Source: Amphibalanus amphitrite (taxonomy: Eukaryota > Arthropoda > Thecostraca > Balanomorpha > Balanidae). From it: 64,000 nt of DNA. The stretch spans positions 372,001 through 436,000 of the forward strand of contig NW_024881615.1 of assembly GCF_019059575.1 (NCBI RefSeq). Direction: 5' to 3'. Below the pieces are notes generated by a model. That model was not told the origin of the DNA and searched no databases. It was given only the letters and a program-made list of their open reading frames with translations. How positions within the stretch are numbered: position 1 is the first letter of the stretch; each line of letters opens with the position of its first letter. Made by a program: the position numbers and the translations under genes. Of the stretch, positions 12,224-27,200 are shown one piece after another.

Positions 12224-15200
12224 ATGTGTGTTTGTGTGTTTAGGTCACGTATACCTTGGAGGCCCTGCGGACCTCAAATGAGCTGTTGTGAAAGCCTCTG
12301 ACAGTTTGGGGGATTAGTGTCTCAGTTGGTACCGGTGTTTACCACACCAATAATTGCATAAAAACGGGGCATATTGCAGACATAATCCTCCAAAACAAGC
12401 GGACGGTAGTGGTCACACGTAGCAAATACATAAATGTAAGTGTAATGCCGTCTTTATGTATAGCCGTTTGTTTCAAACATACAAAGACGTAAAGGCTTCT
12501 TATCTCATAACGTTCTCATACGATTTCCAGTGCGTAGTATGTTCAACAGCCTAATTTCCTGCATTAGCCTCTTTTGTCTCACTTGTCACTCGTCCGAGCG
12601 CTTCCGTGCTATGAGCCCCGTGTATGTAGTGCCACCGCTCCTGTATTTACCCCCTGTCTCGTTCACAGACCGTAACGGCCGGCCCAAGATGCCCGACTGC
12701 TGCAACGACCCGCGTCACGCCGACAACCCTCAGTGCTTCCCGATTGAGATCCCGGCCGACGACGAGTTCTACGGACTCTACGGACAAAAGTGCATGAACG
12801 TCATCCGCTCGCTGCCCGGCGTGCACCACAAGTGCAAACTCGGTGAGTGGGCCTCGGGACCTGGTGGGATATAAGGTGTTTGTGGGCTTAGTTGAGTTGA
12901 AATGGTGGCGAGAATAGACGTGAAAGTCATAATTGGTTTGGGCACCACATGAGTATCATTGAGGTGATTGAGAGTGACACAGACTACGTGGGGTTAGTGA
13001 TGCCATATGACTCATGAGGTCCCACAGGGTCAGAGTCGCCCATCAGGTAAGGTTGAGTCACATCATCAAGTTAGCGCCAATTCGCTGTATAAATCATTAC
13101 CACATCGGTAACCCGGTATCTTCGACCCTCCCAGTCCAAGCGGCTGTTACGTCGTGCGGTGGCGAGTTACACCTTTCAGCCTCTCCGGCCTCCAACCGAC
13201 TCTGAGGCGACCGGGCCGGCCGCGCCGAGCAGGTTACGACTCCGGTCGGGCCACTGGATTGGTCGGATGAGTGGTCCTGGGTTACATCACTCTACCAAGC
13301 GGACACACCGCTTCTTATGTCACAGATCGCAGCGCGGAACGTAACACTCAGCTTACTGAGATTTACGGGCTGTGAAATATTCGGCTGACTCGGGTCAGTC
13401 TCAGTCGGACATACCGATCATTTCATTTCTCCCTGCCCGGCCTTTTCCCGCTCTACCCGCGGTCCCACGGCGCCCGAACATGTCTCTCGGGGGCTGCGGC
13501 CGCTCGTGACAGGCGTGTGTCCCAGCTTCCAGCGGGCGGCGCCGGGGCCCAACTTTCCCGCCGCGTGACCGTCACACAACTGGGGCTCTGCGCGCGCCGT
13601 CACGGCTCCATCACGTCCGTGACCCGTGACGGCAGCCGACGGGCGCGGTCGGCGCCGCGCGCTGCTGAGGTGTGCAGTGTGCACCGTGCATGCCGCATGG
13701 GGCAGGCGTGGAAGCCGCCAGTGCAGCGTGTAAAACCAGCTGATCCTGTCCTGTCCGGTGCTGTCCTGCTGAGTGTCCTGTTCAGTCAATATCTTGTCCG
13801 GTGGTGCCTATTGTCCCACCCTGTCCCGTCAATTTGACGTCTCCGATATCCTACCGGTACGGGCAGCCGGGTGACTCGCCGGAGGTCACTCGCCGACCTT
13901 GCTCCAGAATCTGGACTCCCTCTCAGGACCAGCGGCCGACGACTGCCCCAGGCGCGGGCGGACCCAGATCAAATCAGCCACCCTGCGATCTGATCAGCTC
14001 GGAACAAAGCCCGGCACCTGCGCGGTGCGGCGAGGCCGTTAATTATATCGGCTGGCCTCCTCATGACCTGATCAGTATGCAGCTGTGAGCGGGGTCACGG
14101 CCCGTGCCTGCCGCCAGACAGATAATTAGAGCACTCGTAGAGCACTCGTCCTCTCGTAAATACACCGTCAGATGACGGCTGAGACGGCTCAGTTACGCCT
14201 CTGTCGAACGGAGGCCATCCATCTCAGCAGACTGCATTATATCCAAAACACCTTGGTTTATCGGCGCAATAACATGATTTATCCCCACCCCGGTACCAGA
14301 GTCTGGACGTCACAGCCAGGTCATGGGGTACGGCACGGCAACCCCTCCACCGTACAACTAAATAGGAAAACGGTCGGCTATCCCACCGGTACCCCGCCGA
14401 CCTGACCTGGAATCCCGGCGGCGCCCTGTGTCGATGTGACCTGGCGACTGACCTTGTCTGGCTGGGAGGCCGGCTCATGACGGTTACGTCACCGACCACC
14501 GTGGTCCCAAAGAGGCCTCTCGTTAACGTCCCTGGGGTGTACGGTAGTCGTGGTATTTAGCGGTTATGCTCCTGGTTAAATCGAATCGTTCACTTTTATT
14601 TTATGACACGAAAAGTGAAACGGTATGCATGCTTCCGCGTATTGTCACGTATTCTCGCGCGTTTTCTATCGTGATTAGGTAAATTCCTGGTCAGCTACCG
14701 TCGATCTGAAAACCGGTTACGCTCAGGACCCTTTGTCATGGACAGCGACAAAAATGAGTGGTTCACATAGCTGCTTAAATTTAGGATACGGTTCGACTTG
14801 CAATTGAATGGGACTAACTGCATGAGTTTCGCCAACATATGTGCGACTTAAGTGACATTATGCGGGACCAAATTGTTGCTTCCTTAGGTATCTCGAGCCA
14901 TTCCAAAGGAATGACCTTCAGTCGGCCTCACATTCGCGTCATACCTAAGTGGGCTGTCTGATTTTCATCACACCAATGTATACCTGAAATCTCTCCGTCG
15001 TGCCAGCCAGCCATACTGACTGGAATGAGTCAGCTAATCGAGCTAAGTGCCGCGCCCTTTCAGTATGAATCACCGTTCCGAGCAGGTTCCACCCCTCTCC
15101 TCAGCCATGGGAGCGCTCGATGGGAATTGCATTGACCACCACCGCCCCCGCGGGGTCAGATCTGTATCCGTAATAAAACAAACATCGCTCCATCTCCCGA

Positions 15201-18200
15201 CACTACTGTCGGGGTTTTTCTGTCGGCCCCATTCTGACAGGAGCGCGGCGTTCACGCGGTCGTATCTCACAGCTCCGAGCGATAAGACTAGTGGCACGCG
15301 TCCGTTTTGCATTCGTAAATACGAGTATGGTAATCGCAGGGAAATGTATGCATGTCGATGCGGTATAACACATCTCAGTTTGGCCGCGATCACATTCAGG
15401 CTATTTCGGAGTGGTCGACTATGTAAATGATAGAAAAATGAATGAATACGGGTTTTGTGAGTTATTGTGTAACATCTACCAATGTCGCGAGGCTGATGCG
15501 AGGGCATCCTTCAGCTCACCATTGGAGGTCATTTATCATTCATTCTCTAAGCGTGTTTAGCATGTAGGAAACCAACAATTACACAACACCGAACAGCCAC
15601 TTATAGCGTCTCCGTGTCTCTCGGGCACGGGTGACAGACCGAGACGCTCCTTGTGTGACGGTGACCTCTCCCCCCGCAGGACCTCGTGACCCCATCAACA
15701 CGGTCAGCTCCTACATCGATGCCTCCTTCGTGTACGGCTCGGACGAGAAGACCGCTCGCCGCATGCGCTCCTACCAGGGCGGTCTGCTGAAGACGCTGCC
15801 CGTGTTCCGCGAGTTTGGCCTCAAGGATCTGCTGCCGCCCAACCTGCACGCGCCCGATGAGGGCTGCATCCGACCCTCCAAGGACATCTTCTGCTTCGAT
15901 GCTGGTGAGTGTTCGACGTCCGGGACAGTAAAGTTCGAGCTGTGTCGATGGGGATGATGTAACGGTGCAGCTGCAACGGCAATGCAGCATTGTTGGCTAT
16001 TGTTGGCTGCTTCATGCTCCCTGCCGGGCTGCAGAAATCAAGCAGTTTACCGTTGCATTTTGTTAGTTGAAACCTGTCATCTATTGTTAATTATTGCAAA
16101 ACAATAGATATCTCCCGACATGGATCGTGCGTGAATTTAATCATATTGACTTTTCGACACAGACTCCATGCACTTACAATGTTTTCGATTTCGTTGTTTT
16201 TATGGCTCATAGCTTAACTTATTCGATGATTTGTTCCCGCTCCTAACCCTGTCATGATGTTTTCCTCAGGCGATGGCCGTGTCAACGAGCAGCTGGTCCT
16301 GGCCATCACGCAGACCATGTTCGTGCGCGAGCACAACCGCATCGCCTACCAGCTGGCGCACATCAACCCGCACTGGGACGACGAGACCATTTACCAGGTG
16401 CGTTCTCAGGGACGACAGAGCGGGTCGGTTCGACGTTTGATACCGAGGAACTGCTGATTATATCTGTCTTGGTCTGTGTGACGTTGTGTTTCTGTTTTTC
16501 TGACGGTGTATTTCTGTCGTTCCGCAGGAGACGCGTCTGATCGTCGGCGCCCTGGTACAGCAGGTCACCTACAACGAGTTCCTGCCCATGGTGCTCGGAA
16601 AGGAGGTCATGTCCAAAAACGGCATGGTCCTGGAGAAGGTCAGTTCTCGATACTCGGTACTCGGTACTTGCTCAACATCCCCTCCCACTACAACTCACTG
16701 CTCATGACACGGTGCAATAGCAATAAATATTCAATGAAATACTAGGACGGAATTGCACAAGAAAACACATCTATTTACATATTGCATCCATACATGCCGC
16801 CTATTTACATATTTGGATTCATTAAAACCCACTCTATCATCTCTAATTTATTTGATATTCAAAATTATAGTAATCATGCTGATTTATGCATTGTGCAGTG
16901 GGGTAACGGTTGAGCAGAGGTGCGGTCGGACCGTGAAGCGTTGCCTCTCCCCCACCGTTCAGTCGAGTCGTCAGTCGAGTCACACAGCACAGTTGAGTCA
17001 TCCGCTGCTGAAATCTCCCGGGTGACGGTTTGGACTTACGGCCGGCAGTAACTCTGCTCTGGACCGGCCATAACTCCACGAGCAGTGTCGTAGCTCAGCG
17101 CCGGCCTCCCTCCCTCAAACACCGTCCACCGTTGCGCCACCGGCCGAGACGGGCGCGATTCGCCGACCACCGGCGCGACCTGATGCGACTTTCTTCAAAC
17201 ATCTCGGCGGCCCATTTCACCGGCGCCGTCGAGTGGTGGCCATCCTTTGTGCCCGGCGGTGCGATTGGACGCCTCTCGGAGCGGAGGTCGTTTGTGCTCC
17301 GTCGGCGGCCGGTCGGGACGGGCGCTGATGTAACAGGCGGCCGAACGCTGACCGCCGCCGCGTCTGACCGCGGCCGAGAGCTCGACAGTCGCGGAAATGG
17401 TGCGGCCGAGTTGCACAATGTGCAGTCCCAGTGACGCGGCGCAGTGACGGCCCTCGGAGCGTGGAGACGCTCGATGGCGGATAGTGACGGCTTGTGACAG
17501 CTAATGACGTCTGGTGACAGTTAATGTCACGCGGTGACACTCAATGTCACTCGGTGACAGGCAAGTCGTACGCTTTGATGGTTCTGGGTGTCTCCATAGG
17601 ACTCCCTACTAGGACAAGTCTCATCTCAGATGTCACATCTGATGACGGTTCTCCGTGACGGCCGGTTAACGGTTGGCGCCGGCTCGTAAAGCCGAGAGTG
17701 AATCTGCGGAGCACAGAAAGAGTGACCGTAGTAGGGCAGCGACGTCTGGTGATACCAGCTCGCTTGGAGATAACGATCCGGTGATAGCGTGCAGAGAGGG
17801 AGTGGAATGCAGTCCTCACACGAGTGCATCGCCCGCCCCTCACTATAGGATTACGGTGCAGACGAAACGCGACTGTGCAGACCATATCAACGACTTTCCG
17901 GCTTATCAGAAGATTAATTTTATTAGCGAAGATGTTAGACACCGTACTTATGTTAAATCTCGGAAGGTGACGAAATGAGTCAGAACAAGTGTTTGGGCGT
18001 GTGCGAAAGATCGTAAGAAATTAAGAAATTGTGAACAAGCGTTTAGGGAGTGTAAGAGAAACTTACACTTGTTCACGCTAGTTCACAGTTACCCCTCATT
18101 AATTCCCTGATAGCTCACGTCCGCTGCTCAGTCACTCCACCGTAGTAATTTCTCCTTCACACCTGATTCTGACAATCATCTGTCTGTTACACCCACCGTC

Positions 18201-21200
18201 ACCTCAACCCCACCCGCTGACCCCTGCTCCCTCCACAGGGCGGCTACAACCACAAGTACGACCCGACCGTGGACGCCAGCGCGTCGAACGCGTTCGCCTC
18301 GGCCGCGTTCCGTTTCGGCCACTCACTGCTGCCGTCTACCATTGAGCGTTGGTCCGTTACCGGCAAATACATCGGTGAGTACCGCTACTGGGCCGCTAAA
18401 GGCAGGGACTGCAGGCTGTGCTGGGGTGATAGGAAGGCTGGGGGCTGTGGACTATGTCGAGCCGTCAGAGAGAGGGCAGAGGGCGGTCCAGGGGCGGCCG
18501 GCGCCTGTCACAACACAGCCCGCCCGGTGCACGGTGCAGAGTCACGGCTGAGCCGGCAGCTCGCCCTTTCGCCGCCGATTTGGTCCGGGAGGAAGGGTGA
18601 CTGGTCGGAGCGAGGGAGGGGGTCTGCGCTGCTGACGTGGCTAACCCCAGGAGGTCTGACGCCGGAGATAGTGCTGAATAGGCGCGGCGCCGGGCGCGTG
18701 CGGCAGCAGCCTGCGCCCGCCGCTCCCTAGCGCTGCCGCTGAAGAAAGTGACCGCCCCGGGGCCGAGCTGCCTCCCTCACAACCGGTTACTGAGCCGCTG
18801 TATTTATGTATTGGGACGGACAGCAGACAGGGAACCATGACAGACTGTCTCCATCGCCCTCTCTCCTTTCCCGGGCCACCGAGTCGCTGCATTTATATTC
18901 CGGGGCAGACCGCCTTCAGTGTATCCCCATAGAACGTCCCCCTCTCTCCCCGGTAGACCGCCGAGCCGCGCTCTGTCCGATACCACCGGCGGCAGACAGG
19001 TGTCCGAGCCCGCCATTAGCGCCACAATGGCCCTCGGGCTGCTGCGATTGTCCCGAGCAGTGTTCCGCTTGTGTTGCAGCTGACCACGAGTGGCCACCTG
19101 AATTGAGGCGCCGCTGTCGGCACACGCTCGTTACACGGCGTTGTGTAACGCCCCAGTGTGGGATGTGCAATACGCCCCGGCGGTGATGGTGCTCAAAACG
19201 GCCGGCCATCTGTTGGGGACTGTGTCCGGAGGGCTCAAGGGTTAAACAGGGCCGCGTCCCACGCTCCATTACCGTTCCATGCCCCATTACTCGGCGACTC
19301 GGGGAATTGTAGCGTCCGGCGCTGTAATGTCCGCCCCATTATATATTGACGCAACCGTCTCAGTCGGACGTGCTGGAATGAGTGGAGATCCGGCGGGCAG
19401 ACTTGCCCCGTATGAGACACTTCAGATTCTTCGGCGTTGGGGAACGTCTCGCTAACGCGGGACAAGCAGCATTTGAAATATGCACCCCGTCCCAAATACT
19501 GAGCCCCTGTTTCGTCCGACAGACTCGAGCCGTCTGAGCCAGCAGCTGCGCCAGCCGTACGACATCTACAAGGGCGGCTTCTGCGACCAGTACACCATGG
19601 GCCTGATGAACCAGGCGGCCCAGGCCATGGACGACGCTGTCAGCCAGGAGGTAGGTCCCCGAACGGACCCGACCGCGGCCGCCGCGCCGTCACCGGGTGT
19701 TATTTACGGCGGCGCTACCGCCGACCTTTTGTCACCAAACCGGCTCTGTCACCCCCGTGGCTCCTCTCCCGGGCGGCCCCTCGCGTCTCTTCTTTGGCCC
19801 CGTCATTTGCTCGTCAGTGATGTTTCCCAACCGCGGCCCTCAAACGCCGCGCCAACCCTGCTGGCCCGCGAGCTATATTACGCGATAGGGTTAATTACGG
19901 ATACGGTAATGAAATCCTTATCTAATTAGGATGTGAGCGGTACTACTACACACACAGTGAGGCCTCTCCAACCGGCGGCGCCATGAACCCTTCCCGTTGT
20001 GAAACCTGCGCTGCGGGCTGTGGCACACTGGTGACTGGACCGCGGTGCGGCGGCCGACCGCCTGGACGGTAGACTGTCCCGCTGTGGTCGGACAGTGGCC
20101 GCGGCGGCCGGCGGCAGCGGCCGCCTGGGAGCCAGACTGTGCCGCACAGCACGGTGCCACGCCGTCTGACTGAGCCTCCGCCCGGCCCGTCCGCAGGTGA
20201 CCAACCACCTGTTCCAAATGCCCGAGCACCGGTTCGGCATGGATCTGGCTGCCATCAACATGCAGCGAGGCCGCGAGCACGGCATCCCCGGCTACAACGA
20301 CTACCGCGAGTACTGCGGCCTGCCGCGCATCCGCGACTTCTACGAGCTGAACTCCGTGATGACCAACAGCACCGCCTCCAGCTACGGCAACATCTACCAG
20401 TGAGTGACGATCAGACATCACCCCTTCCCTTCCACAGCGGTGGCAGACTGACGACATTCTGTCCTTACCTTCCACAGTGGCGCGGCCAGAGCCCGGCGGC
20501 TAAAATGACGCCATGCTCTCCGACTTTGCCTCATTTACAGTTTGCTTAACTCATAGCAGACCAGTGCATGGATGCTGGAGGGTCGTTACGTGAATGCACC
20601 GACGGAATAATGACGAAAAACGACGCCCATTGCACGGCGATGGCCGATGCGGCGATCGATAACGATGATCGTTCCGATACGGTTATCGTGTCGGTGATGC
20701 AACTGAGGGCCGGCGTAATGGGCTCTGCAGTTTCAACAGTTCTTTCCGCACCTACGCTGAAGGGCTGACTTCATTGTTTGCCGAGGGCAGGAATATCTTC
20801 AAGGACATTTAGTCGATATTTGTGGATGGAAGTTGAAATGGAAAGTGGTGAATGCTCGTCTGCAAATGACGAATCCGGCTTGTGCTGTCGCTGACTCATT
20901 AGACTATGTTTCGAGCTCGTGAGCGATGCAGGGCCTCTGCAGACGAGACTATCCCTCAAACTAGTTATCCCTCCCATTGTAGCGACCGCGCTGAGAGCTT
21001 AGGGTAAGGTGCCTAATTAGCGACCCTTTCCGATTTGCGACCTACCTCCCTACAGAAAAACTGGCAGGAGGAAACGGGGTAAAAACATCGTCAAAAGGTC
21101 AGCCATACTTTGGTTATCAAATTAAATTATTTTCCGGTCGTCGATGTTTCCGGTGGGACGTTTCAGGTGAGTTTAAATAAAAATGACTAGTTTCTTATCC

Positions 21201-24200
21201 AAAACGTGTGTGTTTGGGCCCTCTCTGATGAAAAGCGATGCACATTAGGATGATGCACCTTTTTTATTCTGAATCGATATTCCTTTTTCAATTGATTGCC
21301 GTTTTCCCATAGTGAATCGCTCAACTGTGCACAGCATGGCGGTTAAAATGTGTCGCAACTCATATTTCCTATTTGCGCCTGACATGGTCGCAAATAGCTC
21401 AAGAAGGGAAAAAAGGGGAAAAGAGAGAAATGAAAATGAGGTGTTGCTGAAGCTTGCAATGTGTGGCAGGGGATGCCAAATGTCGTCACCGACTGCAGGG
21501 GTGCCGAATTCAGCGCGGACCTCGAATATCATACGAGATAGCCCGCAAAATTTGGGTTTCCGCCTTCTTTTCGCCTTCGGTAGGTACAGTAGGTCTATTA
21601 AAAAAGTCCCCAGCACCAGTGGGCGCTGCATTCGCTGAGCCGAACCCCCGTCTGCCTGTCCCATATCGCGCCGGGCTCAGGTCAGGTAGGGTCAGCGGGA
21701 CCGCTCGGTCCGGCCCGCGGGCGGTGGACGGGTGGCCGGTAACGCTTTCCGCCAGCCAGCTGTAGAATCCAACAAACGGGACGGCCACCGCTCAGCGCAG
21801 CGAAATCGGTGTTAAAGAATGGCAGTAGATGTTCATGGCCACAATGATTATGAGATAGTCATTGTTAGCCCGTGCCCCACAGGAATGCCTAGACTCTCAT
21901 GCCCTGTTGGAGGGGAAATGGGGATTGAGCATCATTCTTTGAACTCAGCTTTGGGCATTTAAGTGGTATTCGAAGTAGCGTCAAAAGTAGCAAAAAGAAG
22001 AAAAAAATACTTCAGCCAATTTTGGATCGGGTCATAGCCAGAGGTCATGTCACTAGAGGTCATCGATGGTAAAATTTTGCTTAGACAGGGTGCGTTGCGC
22101 GCACCGGTGCATTGGTTTTCCTATTTCCATGGAAACATCAACAGACTCGGAAGCTCGCAACGCTAGCGTGGAGCCGAATTCATAGCAACCGCCGCAACAA
22201 TGCAGCAGCGCAGCGCAGCGTGCTGCAGCGCGGGGCCGTGAAACACCGCCCAGGGCTATCCATGTGTCAGGGCAATCCAACCCACGTGATGGGCTCGGCC
22301 CCAGCGGAGCATGAGGTCCAGGACTCCCGCCCAGGCCCCCTGTCTCCCCCTAATTCATATCATCCTTTACACTCTGAAATCGACCGAAAGAGCCTAACCT
22401 AACACAACAATCAGCTCGTTTACCGCTATGTCTGAATAATATAGTTAGATTTAATTAAGGTCAACGGCTTAGCATGTAAATAACAACAACTGCCAGTTGC
22501 CACCATCGGTAGGTATTATGAGAAAACCAATTGCTTTTCCACAAACACTAAAAAGTTTTTAGCTTAAAACTTGCATGAAATTAATCTTACCAGCCTGGTG
22601 TTCCTCTTATCAAAACGCTTCGAATGATCAAAAGTTGATCTTTAAAGGTCATTTGAAAAATTTGGCCTATGTTCAAGCTGATCAGAAATGGTCATAATGC
22701 ATAGCAGGATATTAGAATTTAGATCCGTATCGTGGAACTTTACAAACACTTCAGATGATTTCATAACTTAACCCTCTGTTTTGCCACCTTCGCCCATGCA
22801 GGGGGGGGGGGGTTGGTGCGACCCCCCCTGGTGTTTGAAAACGGAGCGTCGTAGAGCTTAGCGGAAAAGACCAACGGATTGCTCTCAACGAGATCTCGCG
22901 ATTGGTGGTATATTCTTTGGTCCTAGGTCAACATTTGACCTACTTATGACCGGTCAAAGGTCAAATTTTCGGAAAAAAATCTAACTTTTTTCAGATTTCC
23001 GCGCCGATTGCGGCAAAACGGTAAGAGATATCGACTTGAAACCTTCACTATCGTGATCCTTGATCAATTCTCTATCGTTTGGTGCGTATTTCGATGTCAT
23101 AACTCCAAAAATGATGCGTTGGGAGCATCGGAAGTCTGCAAGGTCATTTGTGCATTGGGTCACGTCAGGCGTGTGACGTCACTGACCTGACCCTGACCCA
23201 AAATGAACTACAAGAAACAACCGACGATACCTGAAATGGATAGCAAGTTCGAATTCAGGGCATCAAAATACCCTGAAAAGGCATACAAGTGCAAGAAGTC
23301 ATTACAGGTCAACCGAGGTCACTGACCTTACCTTGACCTTTAGTAACCTTCAAAATGTCAACGGACATTGTGCCAATGTCAAATCAGCCAGTTGTGATTC
23401 TAAAACAATCCATCAGTGTGTCAGGTCAGTCGGCATTTATACCAATGTGAAGCAATATCCAATTTAGCGTAAATCTGGCCGGAGGTTGTTCCCTTTATGA
23501 CGTCATAGCTCCGTGACCTGACAAGACCTTGACAAAAAAATACCAAAAGTTGCGCAAAGGATGCCCCAGAGGGTACTGAAAATTTGAGCAGGCCATCTGA
23601 AACGGTTCGGCGTGTAGCTAAGAAAAACCTCAGCGGGGGGGGGGGGGGGGGCTGCACCAACCCCCCCTACATGGGCGAGGGTTAAGCATGTCTATCAAAA
23701 ATAATTATTACATGGCTCATATGTAAGCTGGATGTGTGAACATGCTTGCGAGTATGTTGAACGCAACTGATAATGTTCTGTTCACAATTTCTATACTTAT
23801 TTATCCTCCCGGATTTCATATTTTTGTTAATGACACCTTGACGATGTCAAGAAAAAACGCTTAGGAGATTTAACAGCTTGAGATACATTCAGTAAAAGGA
23901 AGGTTCAAGGGTGCTAGATTCCTTCCGTCCTCGCTATCCTCAGGAAAAACCAATCCGCATCGCCCCTAGTCTTCATGCTTCCCTCTCTGGACTGGAGGTC
24001 ACCCCACCAGCCAACCAGTAGTTGATGTCGGATCCATTCCAGGACACATAATCCTCTTCGGGTGACCGTTTGGGAGACGGCTGGACCGTCCCGACAGGGC
24101 AATCGTCCCACGGGAACAGTCTCGCTTCCGCAGATCACTGTCGCTGGCTCGCACAACCCAATTACTACACCAGAGCATAGTTATGCCATAGCTCTGCAAG

Positions 24201-27200
24201 GGCCTTTTCAGACCGAAAAAGATGGCCCCCAACAAAACAAACAATTTTCTCATTCAGTATTGTATCTCAGCACCACATGTTTTCAGAGTGTTTATTATGC
24301 GTTCTGTCCAAAAAAGCGCAGTTCAATTCAATTTTCTCCCATTGACTTGAGCGATCTCAAAATTGACCCGGTCTTTCTGTCAACAATGTCAAACTTGCAA
24401 AGTAAACGTTTCAAATACATATACTGTTGCCCATTAAAATCGCTGAAAGTTCTGAAGCGATCGGTTAGTCGGTGTATTTAGATATGATGAGCACAGGCAC
24501 TTTCCTTGAGGTAAGGTCACTTGACGTGACCTGGTGTTATGACCTTGAATTGAAAGACTTGGGAGGGAAAAATGGGTCATTTGAAATCTTAAAATGCTAG
24601 ATTTTAACGATAATTGCAAACACTATCCCGGCCAAATAGTGAGTGAGAAGGGAGCGATTCCTCGACCCCATGTTTAGCTCCTATAATTGAGCTAGCTGCT
24701 AGAGCCTCGCGGAAAAAAACGAGCGCTTGCGTCGTTACGTGACGCAGCGACTGGTACCCCATTTTAAAATATCAGTGACCTCTTAGGGCAGGTCAAGGGC
24801 CCCTAAGGCATTTGATCGGTTTTTGGTAAAAAAAAACTAAACGCATTATCGTCATTTCGATACAATCGTGTTTTCTGTTCTCAGACGCGTCGATTTATAT
24901 GCTTTTTTGTTTAGGTGAAGCAATTTAGGATGTTTACCTCAGGTCAATGTCATGTAAGAGCAACGCAGGTCACGAAGCTGTTGAAAGGAGGACATGCTGC
25001 ATAACATTTGATTCGGCAAGTCTTGCAAAGTCCATTGATGGCTGTCCCGACTGGCTAGCTCATTTTGATCGGGAGTTATTGACGAAGCACTCGTAAGTCG
25101 TATGACCCTAGTGACGTCATAAGTGACGTCACGCAAGGTGACCAATGCAAAAGTGAAACATTAGACCTTGCCAAGAATGTATGAAGTCACGATTTCATGT
25201 GCTTGAGGTATAGTTTCAGATCATTTCCGACGCCAAATTAACAGTTTCCATATTTCCCCATTATGCTTATATGACATTAAGTGAATTGCGGATTGCATCA
25301 TTTTATAACCGACAACCGTGCAGAGGTTTACCTTATTAAGACGTCATAGTTGGGAGTGACCTGACCTGAAAACGTGATTGATGTCAAGTGATCCGGCTTG
25401 AATGAAATGTAAGGCATGTGAAATGTCAGCCTTCTATCATCAGTGTGCTTTGAGCTACCGCAAAAAAAAAAATACATGGTGGCGGCATCCACCCCTTCTT
25501 CTCGGCCGGCGAGGGTTAAACCTTGCTTCGAATTATTGCAGATAATAATGCGACCGAAAACAAAGCATTTATCTGTGTCTAGAACGGCCGCTGACTTGTT
25601 GGACAAGATCCCCAATCTTAATTCGCTAGATGGGAATAAAATACTCGGTATGTGATACATATAGTTATACCCCTCGATTTGCCCTCGCGCTAAGTCTATT
25701 CTAATCATCACTGTCGCTTTTTTATCCGAGATGCTGTGGTCGCTAAACGGGTTGTTATGTTTGCTTGCTTGCGTTGAATGGCCATTAAGGATTATTGAAG
25801 GATTATAATAAAATAGGAATGGGGCAAGGAAGGATATACAATGCAGGTGTTTAATTTAGATCACAAAGGCATCATTTCCGGCATCGTGCAGAGTCATTAT
25901 CTTCCCCTCCTCTGCACTGCGGCATCTCTGCGCCCCACACACGGCGTCCTCACTCCACGGCCGGCCGCCGCCAACTGACCCACTCGCCGGGCGCCGCGAC
26001 CTGACCCGTGTCGCTGCCACGGCCTGCGCAATAGAGTCGGGGCTGGAATCCGGGGGTTCGGCCGGCCGGCCGCCTCTGGAGCGGGGGACTTTTTTAGTAG
26101 ACCTACTGTACATCACGTGATCAGTTTTTACTTACGTAAATGTGTTGGATAAACGTTCCTGTTCGAGTGATTGAGTGTTTTGCGTATAGGTTACCTTTTT
26201 GAGATTATATTTCATCTTTTCAGGCGTCGCATTTTTTGCCATTTTTAATATGGGGAAACCCATAGACTTATTAGCGACCCTCCCCGGTCGCTAATCGGGA
26301 AGAGTTCCCTATTAGCGTTTTTTGCAATGGTTTGCCAAAATGCTCACTACAAATAAGTTAGTGAATATTGGGGCAGAAAATAACTATATTTTAATAGAAA
26401 AATGAGCGGTCTCTCCGAAAATCAAGCCAGTAATACAGTGGCACCCACAAAGCGTGAGCAATGGCGGTTCAAATTAAGGGGGTCGCTAATTAGGCACCTT
26501 ACCCTATAGAAGGTAAACGTACAGCACTCATACAGCGCTATGCAGCGGTCGAACTGGTCACCACATGACCATATTATCTCCATAGGCATGCGGATATGCT
26601 CAGCTTATTTTGAGTGGAAACTCAATCATCTATCTCCTTAGAAAACACCAGTATCTTAATTACAGTTATTGCTTACTTATACCCACCTAAACTACTTTCA
26701 GAGCCCACGCTCGATTGGTTTGTTGGCTGCATTTTTCCGACAGGAACTGTTACACGGGTAGAGAGATGAAGGACGCGGAACATTTCCTGTAAGCCGTGCA
26801 TATTATCGCCTTGTTAGAACGGCGGTATATCTGCGAGCACTTAGTGTGTCGCCGGTGAAAGGCCGGGCGGTGATCGGTTATCAGCAGGCCGCGCAGACTG
26901 ACCGCAGATAACAGAGCTGTTATCTCCGCGGGAACGGCCGCAGACGCTAAAAAAAGCCGCTCACCTTGAGTAACTTCTGAAACAATGCAACGTCAGCGTG
27001 TGCAGACAGCTACGGGAATAGTACGCACAGGCGCAGACAAGACGCGGCTTCTGTAGTGTCGCCAGGGCATAGAATTTCCTTATGCACATGACTTTCCTAG
27101 CAAGGGTCTCGATTCAATGGCCGTTCGTCTTCCTTTTCCCAGCCGCTCCCACAGCCGCGGTGAGCTGACCTGACCTCTGCCCGCAGGCACCCGGACGACA

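Larger units (their letters stand above)
5458..12668 (+). other. 7.2-kb peroxidase intron carrying transposons and a minisatellite
   Basis: This interval separates the distal-pocket exon from the next coding exon. It holds a hAT-like element (7183-8500), a TIR-flanked block (9767-11956) with a roughly 30-bp minisatellite and a long hairpin, and a CTGT microsatellite (about 12182-12222). The frames inside do not resemble known proteins. Confidence 0.8.
21000..26506. mobile_element. TIR-flanked block (TA target site) with nested elements
   Basis: A perfect 25-bp terminal inverted repeat begins GGGTAAGGTGCCTAATTAGC at 21002-21026 and returns inverted at 26480-26504, bordered by TA on each side (21000-21001, 26505-26506). 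A second inverted pair lies further inside: GTACAGTAGGTCTATTAAAA near 21593 against its near-inverse ending at about 26112. The TA target site suggests a Tc1/mariner-like or related MITE lineage, but I saw no transposase. The two ends may also belong to separate inverted copies. Confidence 0.75.
20400..27186 (+). other. 6.8-kb peroxidase intron largely made of transposons
   Basis: A 5.5-kb TIR-flanked block (21002-26504) occupies most of it, with at least two TTAA-flanked elements nested inside. Outside the block, the two short flanks appear single-copy. No gene frames were supported. Confidence 0.8.

Noticed and set aside
23914..24253. Overlapping minus-strand open frames between the TTAA elements
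   Set aside because: They are short, have no recognisable motif, overlap each other in different frames and lie inside a transposon-rich intron.
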